A stretch of DNA of 64,000 nucleotides from Aquatica leii. Taxonomy: Eukaryota > Arthropoda > Insecta > Coleoptera > Lampyridae. The notes below the pieces were generated by a model. That model was not told where the DNA came from. It was given only the letters and a program-made list of their open reading frames with translations, and ran no database searches. Below are positions 22,221 through 35,688 of the stretch, in pieces. The stretch spans positions 63,733,389 through 63,797,388 of the forward strand of contig CM069435.1 of NCBI GenBank assembly GCA_035610365.1. The letters run 5' to 3'. The stretch's first letter is position 1. Each line of letters begins with the position of its first letter. The position numbers and the translations under genes were made by a program.

Positions 22221-25107
22221 TATTTGTTAAGGTTCTATCATATTCATAATTGGAAAATGTTGATAAATTGACAAGCATAATAGTCAAGACAAAATAAGTT
22301 TAAAGCGAATTCAGTACTGAATCCTGACTAAACTAAAATTCCTGCAATGCAGATACTATACGCAAAAGAAAAGCATGAAGAATGTGGTTGTATCGTTAGT
22401 GTTTATATTTCACCGATAAATATTGATATTAAAAACAATCCATATACTGTAAATATTAATTTGTGAATGCAGTAATATCCATACAGTAAAAATATACTGT
22501 AATGAACAAGTAAAATAATATTTTGATCTCTCCTCTATTCAACAAACTATGTTTCGATAAGAGTCAACACAAGTACACACTTATGAAGATCAAATCTTGC
22601 CACGATGCTGCTTTTATTGCATAAATGATTAACACCTTGAGCGCCGTAAAACATATAACATTTGTCACTCATCCTCAAAGTCCTACAAGACAATATATAC
22701 GTAGTATATAGTATCTCTATGTATTATAGTTCATAATACTCGTAGACGAATAAGAAGTTTATGCCACAAGTAAAATTGTTTAGTGAGATATATTAGGCAT
22801 ATGAGAGCAAATATCTTGAGGTCTACAATGAGGATTAATAACCTACAAATACGACTTATCAAGGCACCGTCGAAGAAAATGATGTTTTGCAGTGGAGTGA
22901 AGAAAAGACCAATAATTAAACGATAATTAATTTTAAACTTCCAAATATCTAACTTTACTGTTTAATGTAATAATAATAAAAAAATTATACTTCAGTGCTG
23001 AATTTATTTCTATTTTCTAATCCAAATTGTGCACAACCTCCGTAAAGTAATACAATGAAAAATGTTAAAACATGAACCACAGTCGTGTTTATAAAATTTA
23101 AGTCATGTTTTCGTCTCAACTTTCAATTATAAAAAATCATAAATTACTACGAATTGTTGCGGTTTCACAAAGTGTATGTAACGAATTTTTAGAGTAACTC
23201 ATAAAAAATCATTAAACGTACACCCACGGTCATCAAATTTACTATAAGTTATAGTTTGAGCAATCATTTGAAATTGCAGTAAATTTTATATATCCCAAAA
23301 ATATGCTAAATAAAATGAGGTTTCAATTAAAGTATGTGTTAAAAAATTAACTAATTATTTTTAGGAAACAAATAATGCAAATATGCATTTGACGAACCTT
23401 GCCCATTACATTGCACTTAAATGAAAGCCTTGACAAACAACTTAAAAAAGTAAGACTCACGACCAATCAATTTTATACTTTACAGGATCTTAACAAATTT
23501 CACAAAGGGATTTCATAACTTAAATTCTAAAAATCATTCTACAAAATTTAATAAAATCCATCGTAAATTTAAAGCACACAATCCCTATCACAGCCGTAAC
23601 CAAGCTGTAACCTGTAAAGTGACTTTCGACAATCTTCAGTTTTGGCACTGTAATATGCACATTTATATTTATATAAGTAAACAAAACGTGTACCAGCCCC
23701 ATATTAAAAATAGATGCAATTTATATGTTACCTTAAATCAATACGTTGTGATCAACGGTATTGGCTCACCACTTAATCATATCAATCAACCTATATTTAG
23801 ATGAAACAAACTTTTGTATTGTTTAAGCTCATCCATTACACGAATATCAATTTATTTAAATGAGTGGCAACGAGCACTTACCTATGAAGTGGCTATTTCA
23901 CATCTCGGTAATGACTGTTTACATAATCGTTAAATACCCACGGATTGCAGCAACACCCATATAACATATTTGTACGAACAGCCTTGAAAACAACATTTAA
24001 ACCGTCGAGTGTTGAGAAACGTAGTGATGTCCTCTACTTGACCTACCGTAATAACTATTTGAACGCGTAAGTCATTACTACATCAAAAATCTAAAGCATT
24101 ATGTTTACATCAAACACGAACGACCTGCCATCGTGTTGATGACTGTTTCGCGAGTCATCATGGAAATTCTACGAAAAATAATCGTTAATTTTCTTTGATA
24201 TAGAACGGCATAGCGTGTCGTGTTATCGTCTCGTGTCCTTATTTGGCAAACGTTTTATTTTTTATTTATAACGCGAGTTCAAACTCTTTTAGATTAATAC
24301 TTGAACGGCGTGCAATGCCAAAAACGAACGCGTTTAAATATAACTTTATGGAAATTAGCCATATACGTTAATAACACATACATAGACTATAAATAAGGCA
24401 AGTTTTAGTTTTCTCTAATAACCATAGAACATTTTCGTACGGAAATGACTCAGTAGTTCTGCAATAGAATTTATGGATAGCGGCAAAAATTGCACCTGGC
24501 GGCTTAGTTGGTACACATAAGTCAATGATTCATTCGCAACAAATTTCATACTTAATTTTAAAAAATTGGTTTTGACGGTGTTTGTTGTTTTTCAAAGATA
24601 ACTACAAAAATATGAAAAATTATAATGTATAATTTAAAAATACGTTAGTTGCCAAACATGTTTATCAACTGGTAATATTACTTATCCTATTTTGGTATCA
24701 TAGTTAGTGGCTTGTTAATGTGCTTCACTTGAGAAGAGCATAAAAACAAATTTTTTTTTAAAGGCAACATATATACATATTTGCCTTTTATGTTACGTCA
24801 ATTTGTTTTGAATTTTGACATTAATTACTGACTATTTTGATGTTAAAGAATTATTTTATTTCAAAAAAATTATACATTTGACGATCAACGGATTCCATCA
24901 ACTGTTTTATTGGCGCACATCGATTCACGAAACGTCGTCGTACAAAAGTGTTTTTATGCGTCCTAGTAAGTAGACGACTAACTAAAATATTTATCAATTA
25001 ACAAAACTAACAAATTTCAAACTCTAAACCCTAAAATTGTATCAAACATTGGATCAAAAAGCAGACTCAAAAAACACAAGCGCGAATCAAAAACAAACCT
25101 AACAGTT
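22221..25107. other. Long AT-rich stretch without recognised gene
   Basis: No frame above 65 codons has family motifs. No tRNA fold, LTR or inverted repeat of note was seen. Short mirrored AT segments are compositional. Confidence 0.4.
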
Positions 25108-25329
25108 ATGTGCTGTCTTATTGCTATTAGAGGCTGTGTACCACCCTATTTTATTTTTCGTAGGAAGATAATGCATCATCTCCTCATTAAAAACAACGTT
25201 GTATTATGCCGGATAATACCGGATACCGATAAAGGTTATGTGGACTCCCCAACATTCATAAAATGGCGGGATCATTCCATGACTATCAAAGCCAACATTG
25301 CAGAAATCAGTGTTACTGATTTCAAATAA
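25108..25329 (+). pseudogene. Fragment of a pogo/Tigger-type DDE transposase
   Basis: The open frame reads GCVPPYFIFRRKIMHHLL then a segment ending DSPTFIKWRDHSM. This resembles the DDE_1 endonuclease of pogo/jerky-type transposases around the G-x-(Y/F)-(I/V)-PP-x-(F/L)-I-F-x-R/K element and the downstream F-x-x-W motif. Only about 70 residues remain, with no catalytic Asp visible and no termini. Similarity is by motif only. Confidence 0.55.
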
Positions 25330-25518
25330 TCATACATATCATACAAATTTAGAAACCGTAACCCATATATTACCATATAAAGTAATAATTAAACCCATAT
25401 AAAACGGTTTTGCCATTTTTATTTTAGAAATTTTAGCATATACTGTAGACGTTCTGAGATGGGGATAGCAAAAATAAAATTTAATTATAAAAATGGCCTA
25501 TCTTACACATAACTACAT

Positions 25519-28500
25519 TGTTACGTAGATTTTCTGATAACTTAATTGCTGACGATTATCTCAGTATGATTCGGCGAGCGGATGGCAGATCTCGATGTGC
25601 TAATTATAAAGTAAGGTTAAAAAGCTATAAGAATGGAAGACACCCTTTAAATCTACCCAACGCCAAAAGAGAGCAAATGACAACACACAAGTTGTAACAC
25701 GAATATATCTTTAGCTAGCGAGACCTTTCACCGAATTTCCTAAAATTCGCTGAAATAAACAATCACGTACATATGACGTTATCACAAATAAGTCCCCTTT
25801 GGTTCATACGATCTATGAGAAAAAAAAGATGCTTTAAGTTTACCCTAAAGTAATACTAATACTTCAGTAAGTAGGCTTTCCAATACGGTTATAATTGTAG
25901 TAACTAATCGAAGTTCTCGATATCCTTAGTCAACGTAGGTGCAACACCCTTTTCACTACGTCGTAGATTGTGATGTCATCATAAATTTTTTCAGCAAAAT
26001 AAAAACCTGGGAAGTGGACACTAGCTAAAATCAAGAATAGGAATTATAGACATACCGATCCCTAAAATCCAAAACCAACCCAAATACAATAAAACCCAAT
26101 TCAAGACGAAGCGTAAATAAAATATGTTTTCCCAGTTCGTTACGTATTACCAATCAAATGTGGCCAACACTCGCATGAAGCGGAATTTTACCTCAAGGAA
26201 CCAAGAACTGCAACCAACGGAAATGAAGTATCAGAAAAGGTACTCAAAAGTCGACATCAGTCGTAACGCTATAAAAGCCATAAACCAACGCAGTCCCATA
26301 GAAAGATAATTCTAAGCAAACTAAGAGAAAACGAAAAGATATAGAAAAGAGAGAAGTTTAAACAACGGTCAAAGACAACGTCGTAAAACCCCAGCACACA
26401 TATCTGTATCCAACCCTAAATAACTTACTTACTTGAATGGTGATATGCGGATTTAGAAGAAAAAAATTTAAAAAAAAACTTACACAGTTGTGCCAAAAAG
26501 TCGTCAACAGACGGTATGAGATACTTCAGCCAAAAAAAGCTAAAGGTCCAAGAAAACAAAACCAAAAAAATTAATTTTAAGCAAAAAAAATTAGGATCAA
26601 AAGTTAAAGGCAGAGAAAAAAATGAGTAATATAAAAGTTACAACTTCAAAGTCACCAAAAAGCCAAACACTACATGAGTGCACCAATAAAAGCAAAATCC
26701 AAAACCGCAACACACAATGCAAAACCGAAAGAACAAAAAGTAAGGGTAAATAAGAAAAAACAAGAAGCTTCAGTTGAAAATCGAACGCCGTTAGTCAGTG
26801 CTCGTCATGTTAGAATATCTCAAGAGCAAAAGATACCGAAGAATAATATCCTAACAGTCACTGACAACATCAAAAACTCCAACTAAGCGGAAGTACGTAG
26901 AGTACAAGAAGCGAGGTTGCAGTGTATTCAAACCAAACAGAACTAAACAAAAATTAACTAATCCCAATCACGCAACTAAAGTAACTGAGAAAGAAAAGAA
27001 TCATAATTAATTAATAAAAAAAATAATAATTAATTAATAAAAAAACAATAATTAAAAATCACTAAAAAAAAGTGTTCAAGCAACTAGAGATACGAAAAAA
27101 AAGTAAGAAACACAAGAAAGACGGAGATAAAATGTTTTTATATCCAACTAAGCGCTCAAGAGATGAATCTTAAAGAAAATCGAGAAAAAAGAATGGCTGG
27201 CACATAGAAAAACCCTAAAGCCAAAAAAAAGAGATGAAAAGTAAGAAAGATAGAGATAGAAAAAGACGGAATAAGATAAGGCTTGATGTCAATGCACTAT
27301 TCTTTCTTCTCGTAGAAGAACAAAAAAAGAGATCACCCTACGGTACCTAACCGACCGCCCAACTTATAAAAAAAAGAAAAATAGAAAGAAACAGATATCG
27401 CAATTAGCCACAGAACAAAAGCATATCAATTGCTGTCCCAAATTGAAAACTTTAGTACAACACTTTAATGCCAACGAGTGCAATAGCAAACTCAAGAAAA
27501 AGAAAAACCAAATCTAAAAGCAGAAAGAAAATCGTATACAAAAAGGTTGACTAAGCGGATACAACTATATACAGACGGAGAGATAGTCTGTCCTGAAATA
27601 AGATACGACAAGAAAGAAACCAAAAGAAATTTATCAGAAATTTAACCCCAACCAACAAGATACCGACGTCGTATCCCAAGAACCAAACCACTTAAACCAA
27701 AAGACGTAAACCAGAAAAATAGCAAAGGTCGAAAGTTCAAAAAGTGAACTAGCACTGACGAGCCTTGCGACGCCGATGAAAGAGAGGAGAACAATTAGAA
27801 AAAGGAGACAACAACGCACAGTTAAAAACGACGGAAGAAGTAGATGCAAAAGCAATAGTAGTGGCTTTTACATCTGAAGAAACAGTACGATCCTTATATA
27901 GACGTGTAGATCTTGTCGTGACACCAGTGTTGGAAAAGCAGCAAAAAAAATACGCAAGCCAACTATGAAAACAGATCCTGCAACAACACCAAAAGAAGCG
28001 AAGCAAAAGTTTGAGTAAGACGAGTCCACTAATACCAATGAAGACGTAAAACAATCAATAAAAATGGAAAGAATTACTGAACATACGAAATTGAGTCCCT
28101 AACAGTTAGGCGTCAAATTTTGTCATGAGAATTTTTTCGTGACTTAATTGCTGGGAATGATCTCAGTATGATTTGGCAAGCGGATCGCAGGTCTCGATGT
28201 GCTAAGTATAAAGTAAAATTGAAAAGGCGCCAAAACGGTTGGAAACTAGAATGGAAGACACCGTTTAAACATATCTAAGGCTAAAAGAGAACAAATGACA
28301 ACACACATGTTGCAGCACGAATATATTTTTATTTTATCACAGAAAGAGAGGTTAGAAACGAGAATCAAAGTAGATTTACATAGATGCGATCAATTACTAG
28401 TATTTAGGTACACGTCGTACATAAAATTAAACTTGTCGGCCTAACTTTTACATTCCCAAAGAACCAATATCCATTAGTAAATATAACACAAATATGCAAT

Positions 28501-28730
28501 ATTTCAATTATTAAGAGAACCAAATTTTAATAATATATTACGCATAAAAAAAGATTTATAGTTCATTGTGCCAACAACCTGTACGTAGAGTCGTTCGTCC
28601 AAACAACTCACAACGTAGATAAAAAAATTAGAATAGGAAATACAATACTTACAATTTATTTATTTTCTTTCGAAGTATGCGACTAGCTAACAGAAGCTTC
28701 CCCAGAATTTCCTAAAGTGCTACACCCATT
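25519..28730. mobile_element. A-rich element bounded by related direct repeats (LTR-like)
   Basis: A repeat begins at 25519 (tgttacgtagattttctg, then acttaattgct, tctcagtatgatt, tctcgatgtgcta). A second begins at 28121 (tgtcatgagaattttttcg, then the same blocks). Both continue through aaaagagaacaaatgacaac to cacgaatatat and share a later block (tagctag, gaatttcctaaa) near 25715 and 28690. The right copy has about 350 bp not present in the left. The 2.4 kb between them is A-rich with no recognised retroviral domain, so a non-autonomous LTR element is likely. A related fragment lies at 63.4-63.6 kb. Confidence 0.55.
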
Positions 28731-30110
28731 TATAACGTGGATGAGTGTGAATATTTAGAATGAAAGCCTCACCGGAAACCATAGTCACCGGAAAGAATAG
28801 TTTTTCTCCCTTGGATGAATTCATCCGTCTAGAAAAACAACAAAATGACAGCCAACACTCTGAATGTAGCGAAAAGTAGGCGTTCTGAGACGAAACTTAT
28901 ACGGTACGAAAATCACAACGAGACACTTTTAACATAACAGCATTTAAAGTTTCTACATATATAGCAAGAACTGAAAAAAAAAGTGATTTTTGCAGACATT
29001 TGCCCTACCTTAGCTTAATGTTTTCTAGGCGGACAAATGAAAATATCACTATCAGCATTAAAGTTCTACCATCACTTAAACATGTCAAAACAATTTATGT
29101 AATTGATTCTTTTTATGAATATTTTTATAGCCTTTTGGGGTCAGTTTCAGTATAAACTGCAAAAGCTAATTTCGTCTTCGTTCAAAAAGGTTCGATATAT
29201 TTTAGGTATTATTTTCTTTTATAAATGCAGCTCTCGACAGCGCTTTGTTATTAACTCTTTTCATATTAGAATTCTTGTCCCTTTTGAGTTGATAATGTAA
29301 GAAATCAAATCTTCAGCAAACTTCCCGTACCCCAATATCCTCATTGGCAATTGCTTTTAGCATACTTTGTAATGTCTTTTCTGAATAACACTTTTTACGT
29401 CTAACCATTTTTACCTTTAATGTGTTTTTAATATTAGGTTGTTTGTAACAGGCGTAATACTGGATGAAAAAGTCTAAATAGCCAGTCACCTAAAATACGT
29501 TATAGTTTATGGAAAATCAGTAATCAGTGAGCATTTAGTAGTTTCCATAATATAGTAATAAAATAGTGCCAACTATTTAAGATCAGAATTACTTGTGTTA
29601 TATTATGATAGAGAACTTGCACTATCCCAGACTTAGCCGTTACTAGAAACCTGCATTCAAAAGCAAACATTAATTTTTTCGTGGTAGATGGTAGAAAGAA
29701 GTGTCACACTTTGTCTGACAATGTAAGATAGAAAACACAACAATAAATTTATTTTAGAAATGAGCATTAATGAGCAACTAAAGTTTTGAACATTCTATTG
29801 AATAACTGCTAACTTATCAAAGGAGTGTCGTCTTTAATGTCCCATTTGTTCTAAACAAGTTTTTCGTGACGCCAGTGTAAGTAACAGTTATTGATACTGA
29901 AATTATTTGCTTGGTATTACGGCGTGGACAACAGACAAACTAATGTTATAACGTTAATTTAATTACATAAAAAAAAAATTAAACCATCGTTATGCAAACA
30001 AACGTAACCAATAAAAAAATATTTCAATAGAATGTTACTCAGGTATCTTAAAATCAGTTTTAATTATTATTATTTAATTTAATCTACATTTTACAGTTAC
30101 TTTTCATACT
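28731..30110. other. AT-rich sequence without recognised gene
   Basis: Nothing with coding motifs or organised repeats was found before the first terpene-synthase-like relic. Confidence 0.4.
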
Positions 30111-30535
30111 ATGAATAAAAGTAGAATATTTCTATCCCACAGAAACAATCAATTATTTTGTTTCCCTCCATTTTTTATAGAAACAAATTACAATGATACA
30201 GCGTATCGCCTACGATGTTTTATGGTCAAAAACAGTAAATTAATCTTGTTCCTGTAAAAAAAAACATCTAATTTCTGTTTACATATCTGTGATTTTCAAA
30301 ATTGTGAAATAAATCTATGTTTTATTTGTACAAATTTGAAATCTTTCGATTGTTTACATTATTAAAGTAAACAGTTTGGTTAACTCGTGTATAACTGATT
30401 GCTAAAAGAAAAATATTTCCATAATAATTTAATAAAATCACGTTTAAAAAATACAATACCTTAGGCAATGATAGTTGCGGAATGAGAAATTCATCTATAA
30501 GCACATATTCTAGATTGGTACGCAGAAGTACTTTT
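30111..30535 (+). pseudogene. Terpene-synthase-like relic, copy D (exons 1 and 2 only)
   Basis: 30111-30234 aligns with exon 1 of copy A: atgaataaaag at the start, and acgatgttttatggtcaaaa at the end against acagtgttttacagtcaaaa, followed by a gtaaatt donor remnant. 30367-30535 aligns with exon 2 (aacagttt, gattgctaaaag, aaaaatatttcc, cacgtttaaaaaatacaat, ending cacatattctagattggtac). Its end reads AHILDWYAEV, the counterpart of the WCVEM segment in A and B. Internal sequence is deleted and no exon 3 or 4 follows. It shows the family once had another member upstream of copy A. Confidence 0.7.
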
Positions 30536-32859
30536 ATCAGTGATGGCTTCTCTATTAGGTCATTCGGTCAATGACCCTCCCGAAAAATGAATACGGAAGA
30601 AATATTATTTACTTTAAAATTACAACAAAATCAGAAAATTCGCGTTTAAATCAAATTATCAGCGTTTGAATTTCATGCGTTTAAATAATTCTCAATTTAA
30701 AAGCAAAAGATACGAAAACTTGCGAATGTACCCTAATAGGCGCACATTTACTTGTGTCTGCGTGTATACTATATTGAAGCCGAATCGTAAATGATATTTA
30801 TTGTAGTCAAGAGTGAGACACACAATACAATATTATGCGAATTAGAAAAGAAGATAAGTAAATGCTTAAATGCTTTTTTGCGGTTTTCAGTCAGGGGTCA
30901 TTCCGTAAACTCAGTGTAATGTTTACGTGGCTTACGTCATTTGTCATTATATTCAAAGCACGTTTGCGTGAAGCACAGATGCTGAAATGCACATTTCTTA
31001 TCGCATAAAACAAACTTTACAGTCGTTTTTCTTAGTTGACCGATAATATTCATTAATTTGTAAGAGACGACTTATTCTAAGTTTCATAATGACGGAGACA
31101 TAAAAAGTTAATAGGTAATAATAGACGTTTCGAATTTAAATTTAATGCTCGTCCTCAGGGTTTACTACAAATGTAACAGACCAGTACACATAAAAATAAA
31201 GACGTCTATAGTAATTTTAAACAGTACATGTATGATTCGTCAGGTTGGATTTGTGGATTTGAAGTAAATATAATAGATTTTAACTGTGTTATATGTTTAC
31301 TGTTTTCACATGATTCATTATATGGTGTAAAAATAAGGTTACCGATTTATAGCATTTAAAAGAAAAAGTGAAAAAGGAATCGGTGAATCACATTGTATCG
31401 ATTATGCTACTCTTGGTCGCGTTAATATTCGCTTGCAATTGGACAGCGCTAGCCGAAAGGCAATGAAAGACCACAATGAAAATGTTTGTAAAAATAGACA
31501 CCTATATTAAATAAAATAGTTAGTTAAGTTTACCTATGACTTTTCCGCGCGGGAGCGAGCTCAGCGAACGAGAGGGTTATTATTGTCGAGATTATTAATC
31601 GCACATTATAAAACGAGTTAGTTTTTAAATTTTTTCGTCGATCGTATATTATTAACTTTACAATTTTATTTACCTAACAACTGTTTTATTTTTCTATCAA
31701 TGGTAGTGGGACTTATAAGTAATGGGAATGCTATATAACCTCAATGCGTCAATTAAATTTCAATTGTATTGATTATAATTAGTTTTGAAAATATCAATAA
31801 TCATAAATATCTCAAAAATCTAATTTTCTTTTATGAACCGAAAAGAAATCTTGTGCTTGTTTTCTTTATACACAGAAGCAGAACTTGATGTAAAAGGCAA
31901 ATCAAAATGGTTTAAAAGCAAATAAAGCAAGTGTTTATACATTTAAAAATAGTACGTAAATAACGAATATTATTATTAGTAATAAATGTAGTGACATATG
32001 TAAACTTTTTAGCACATTTTTGTAGTGCGCCAAACTCAAAAGCTAATAACTAAACAAAAAATAAATCGCTACTACGATAGAGAACAAAAATACATTTAAA
32101 TTAGTGGAAGAAAGGTAGCAGTATTTTATGCTAGGTCGTTGTAATGACCAAATAGCGCAAGGTTTAATAGCACAGTTTACTCTAATACGTATTTTATTAT
32201 AAACTTTTAAGAAAATCAGTAGTTTTTAATTTTTTTGCCACTATCACTCATTATCTATAGCAAACATCAAACTATGGAGTGTTATCGATTTTGCTCTACC
32301 ACTACTCTAAGCGCGTAAGCGCGGGAGTCTCTGGTTCGATTTTGGTTGACGGCATTTACTTTATGTCAATCTTATATTTATATATACATCTCATATTTTT
32401 ATAAATATTAAATGCTACTTAACAAATATTTAATCGTAATATTTTTTCAATATAAATTAACATCTTTATATTTTTAATTACTACTCGCTTGAAAATACGA
32501 ATATTTATTTTAAATTGAAATTTGGTACAAAAGTTAAAAACATTTTATTGTATATTTTCATACTTGAAATTGGATGTGAAACGACACAGAATAGGCTTAC
32601 TGGTTGACCCGCATTATCTCATATCTAGTCGTAAAAAATGTTAATATGAAAGATATATAGATGTGTCAAAATCTTATAAGTATCAAAAAAAAATCGCTGA
32701 CCCACTAACCGTATTTTAATTTTGTTAATTTAAATCAGTATTTTTTATCTTTAATGCGTATAAGGAAACCAACCTTTTAGCAAAGATCAAAAAAATGTTA
32801 TCAAAAACAAAATAAAAGTATTGGGTTATAAGCATATACATTTTAGAATCGCACGTTAG
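30536..32859. other. AT-rich spacer between relic D and copy A
   Basis: No further exons of the family were found. A GC-richer patch at about 31545-31575 (ccgcgcgggagcgagctcag) and another at 32310-32340 stand out but fit no recognised element. The last about 140 bp upstream of exon 1 resemble the sequence inside intron 1 of copy B (tatcaaaaacaaaataa, catatacattttagaat). Confidence 0.5.
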
Positions 32860-34011
32860 ATGAATGAAAGCAGTTTTTATATAATGAATATCACTAAAAT
32901 ATTTGTATCTTGTAAAAAACATCAATTGCTTCGTTATCAACCAAATTTTATAGTCTTACCGACAGTGTTTTACAGTCAAAAACATAGTAAGTTAAAATGT
33001 TTTTATTGTATTCTTGTAAAATGCCACATTCAGCGTGCTTTTATATCAATAATCAATAAAATTAAAATTTTACCTTTATAATATTTATTTTATAATTACT
33101 TACTAATAACTTTAATAATTTACTGTTTAAAGTTAATAACTATTTTGTTAAAAATTATGATTTAGGTGTCGAGTGAAAAGAACAGTTTAAAGCACATTCT
33201 TCGTATGTAATCGATTGGTTAATGAAAAATATCCATTTCCCAGACGATTTATTAAAAACACATTTAAAAAATTTAATAAGCTACAATGTATCAGAAAACG
33301 ATTATTATGTCATCTTTCCGATTGCTTCAGCTTATAAATCTTTAGTTTCTCCAGAAATGGGTACAGAAGAAAATCTTCAATTAGCATATATTTTAGAATG
33401 GTGCGTAGAAATGGTAAGTACTAATTCATCACTAGTTCTAAATGATCGGCAATTTTTTTAAGATAATCCTGGGACATTTCATGATTGATGATATAATCGA
33501 CTCCTCAGAGTTCCGCTGGAACAGACCTTGTTGGAATTTATCAAACAAAGGGATATTAAAGAACATCAAATTTTTAGAATATGCTTGTTATAAATTATTT
33601 CAAAACCATTTCTGTGACAAATCGTATTACACAAATTTGCTCGAACTTATGCATTATTCTATTAATAGGATTATGTTTGGACAAACTATGGATATTAACA
33701 AATGCTTTATAAACATAAGAGAAAATAAATTAAAATGGAACGCCATGGATATGTTTAAATGCTTTGCTGAACAAAACTTTTCTAATAGTCGTTTGTCGAT
33801 TTATTCTGGTTTGTGGCTTGCTGGCAGAAAGGAACCGTACCCGCATCGTCAGATGGATAATGTACTAAAAACAATTGCTCATGTACAACAAGCTCAAGTA
33901 ATTCGTTTATACACATATTTTTATTTGACATAAAGAATAATTCGCTAATTTTTTTTAACTAAAAACTCGTCTATTTTTAGAATGACATTTGGGATCTGTA
34001 TGAAAATGGTA
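32860..34011 (+). pseudogene. IDS-related terpene-synthase-like pseudogene, copy A
   Basis: Exon 1 is 32860-32986, exon 2 about 33174-33413, a 49-nt intron 33414-33462, exon 3 33463-33897, and exon 4 starts at 33981. The product is a farnesyl-diphosphate-synthase-like all-alpha enzyme. It shows LEWCVEM, FMIDDIIDSS (first Asp-rich motif), FRWNRPCWNL, MFGQTMDINK and, after the last intron, NDIWDLYENG. The first motif is intact. Exon 2 has a 2-nt deletion against copy B at its start that creates a stop or frameshift. Exon 3 lacks the Lys-Thr pair of copy B (AEQKTY reduced to AEQ-N). Exon 4 is cut after about 31 nt by the Penelope-like insertion. It is therefore dead. Exons 2-4 are very similar to copy B, so the duplication is recent. 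Confidence 0.85.
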
Positions 34012-34800
34012 TGGCTGGCTGAAAATTTCTTTGTTGTTGTTGATGAATGCTGCTTCTTTAAATTTCCGTTTGTACCAATGTTCCTCTCTGTGTATGATTT
34101 TTGCCTAAAACAGAACTGCCTAATTCACTGCTGAGCATCCCATATGTCAAAGCTTTATCAGAATCAATAAAACGTATAGGGAAAAGCTACAACTTAAATA
34201 CAGTGTTCAAATCATCGACCACCATTAGGAGTATAATTTCCAACACAAAGCCACAAACAAGTCGATATTCCCGAAACTGTATTTACCAAGTTCCATGTGA
34301 ATGTGGCAAATCATACGTGGGGAAAACCAAAAGACCACTTGACTGAAAGAACATCAGACGCACACACAGAGAGGAGAGACTTCTAAGTCCGGCATCGCGC
34401 AACATTCGTGGGATAACCAACTTCGAATGAAATGGTCCGAAGCAAAAATCATACAGAGAGAGGAACATTGGTACAAACGGAAATTTAAAGAAGCGGCATT
34501 CATCAACAACAACAAAGAAATTTTCAGCCAGCCAAGTGTCGAGATAAGCAACATATGGAAACCACTTATCGAACCTCTAAAACAACTTAAACTTGACTAA
34601 GTAATTTTGTTAATTAATCTGTTACGCTAAATTGATTTTGTACGCTTGAACGCTTCATCGAACATGTCTTTAGTATATAAGCTCCAGTAGTTTCTAAGTT
34701 TGTTAGTATTCACCTGATGACGATTGCAGATACCACAGCAATCGAAACGTTGTGTATATTCATTTCAAAATAATAAACAATGAAAGTTCAGCAAAATGTT
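34012..34800 (+). mobile_element. Penelope-like retroelement fragment, inserted in exon 4 of copy A
   Basis: The frame from 34101 reads IPYVKALSESIKRIG, then CIYQVPCECGKSYVGKTKRPL. This is the linker and GIY-YIG endonuclease start of Penelope-like elements. It continues in another frame with EEHWYKRKFKEAAFI, FSQPSVEISNIWKPLI and a stop at 34600. The 93-bp left end (34012-34104) is the reverse complement of 34442-34535, the inverted 5' piece that Penelope-like insertions often carry. The reverse transcriptase is absent. The tail (gcagataccacagcaatcg, aaacgttgtg) resembles the 3' region of such elements. The right boundary is approximate. Confidence 0.85.
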
Positions 34801-34919
34801 ATTACTTCGCATCAAGCAACATTGTTTAATACATTCAAACAAACATCAATTATGATATATCGCGGTTAAGGTATAACGCTGCAGGACTAAAGTATATGCC
34901 TAAAAAATATAATTTGTAT

Positions 34920-35165
34920 GTACAGTATTTTAAAAATTGAGAATATTGACTCAAGTATGAAATTTTAAACGTGTTTTTCCAATTTCCCTAATCATCACAC
35001 TATTAGCCATTTATGTACAAAGACCGTTATTATGATGATTACGCACGGAGAGCAACTTAATGCAGCATGAGAGCTTCTGACCCAAGAAATGCATGTTGCT
35101 CGATGGGCGTAATCATCTAGTAACGCTACTGGTGCATACAAGATTTTATTTTTCACTTTATATAA
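34920..35165. repeat. Segment duplicated downstream of copy B (partner 43290-43550)
   Basis: tgaaattttaaacgtg, tttttccaatttccctaatc, cactattagccatttatg, gatgattacg and gattttatttttcacttta recur in order at 43290-43550 with few changes. The segment lies downstream of copy A and its partner downstream of copy B, so it marks the 3' side of a duplicated gene unit. Confidence 0.85.
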
Positions 35166-35688
35166 AATTCAAAGTAAAAATGAACAATTATTTAAGTTTT
35201 TAGTACAAGTATATCTAGTCATCATAAATCAACTTAATTGCAAACTATCTTTGCGATAAGCTTGGTTTATTAAAACATAATTAACATTTGACAATTTCTG
35301 GAATAAGCAGTCCAAATCAAATACACACTTCAGAGCAAGTGTCAAGTGTAAACTATTTTACCGCAACAATATCCTGTTTAGTCCTTGATCGAATAACTGA
35401 TTGTATTCATACAAAATAATTGAATCTAAAGCAGTTAAATATACCTGCGAATCTTCGTTTAACTGATTCCAAGACAACATTTTCGTTCTTTTAGGTGTTG
35501 ATAGATTTTGGGACTTACTTTGTGTCGGACAACACAAATTAAGCAAAAATAAAGTTGCATTATCGTTAGCAAATGTGCATACTTTACAAGATGATTAAAC
35601 CCGGGAGCAATTACAAAATTTCTGGGAAATCGAGGCATGTAAAAATGATTATAGCCCATATTCATCGGGCGAGCAATATTGCGGTCAT

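Noticed and set aside
24495..24520. A-box-like ggcttagttggta
   Set aside because: No B box or tRNA arms follow.
22221..25107. Search for CRISPR arrays, bacterial operons, rRNA
   Set aside because: None seen here or elsewhere; the window has eukaryotic introns and transposons throughout.
32290..32345. tRNA- or SINE-like internal promoter (ggttcgattttgg resembling a B box)
   Set aside because: No matching A box at the proper distance and no cloverleaf could be folded by eye.
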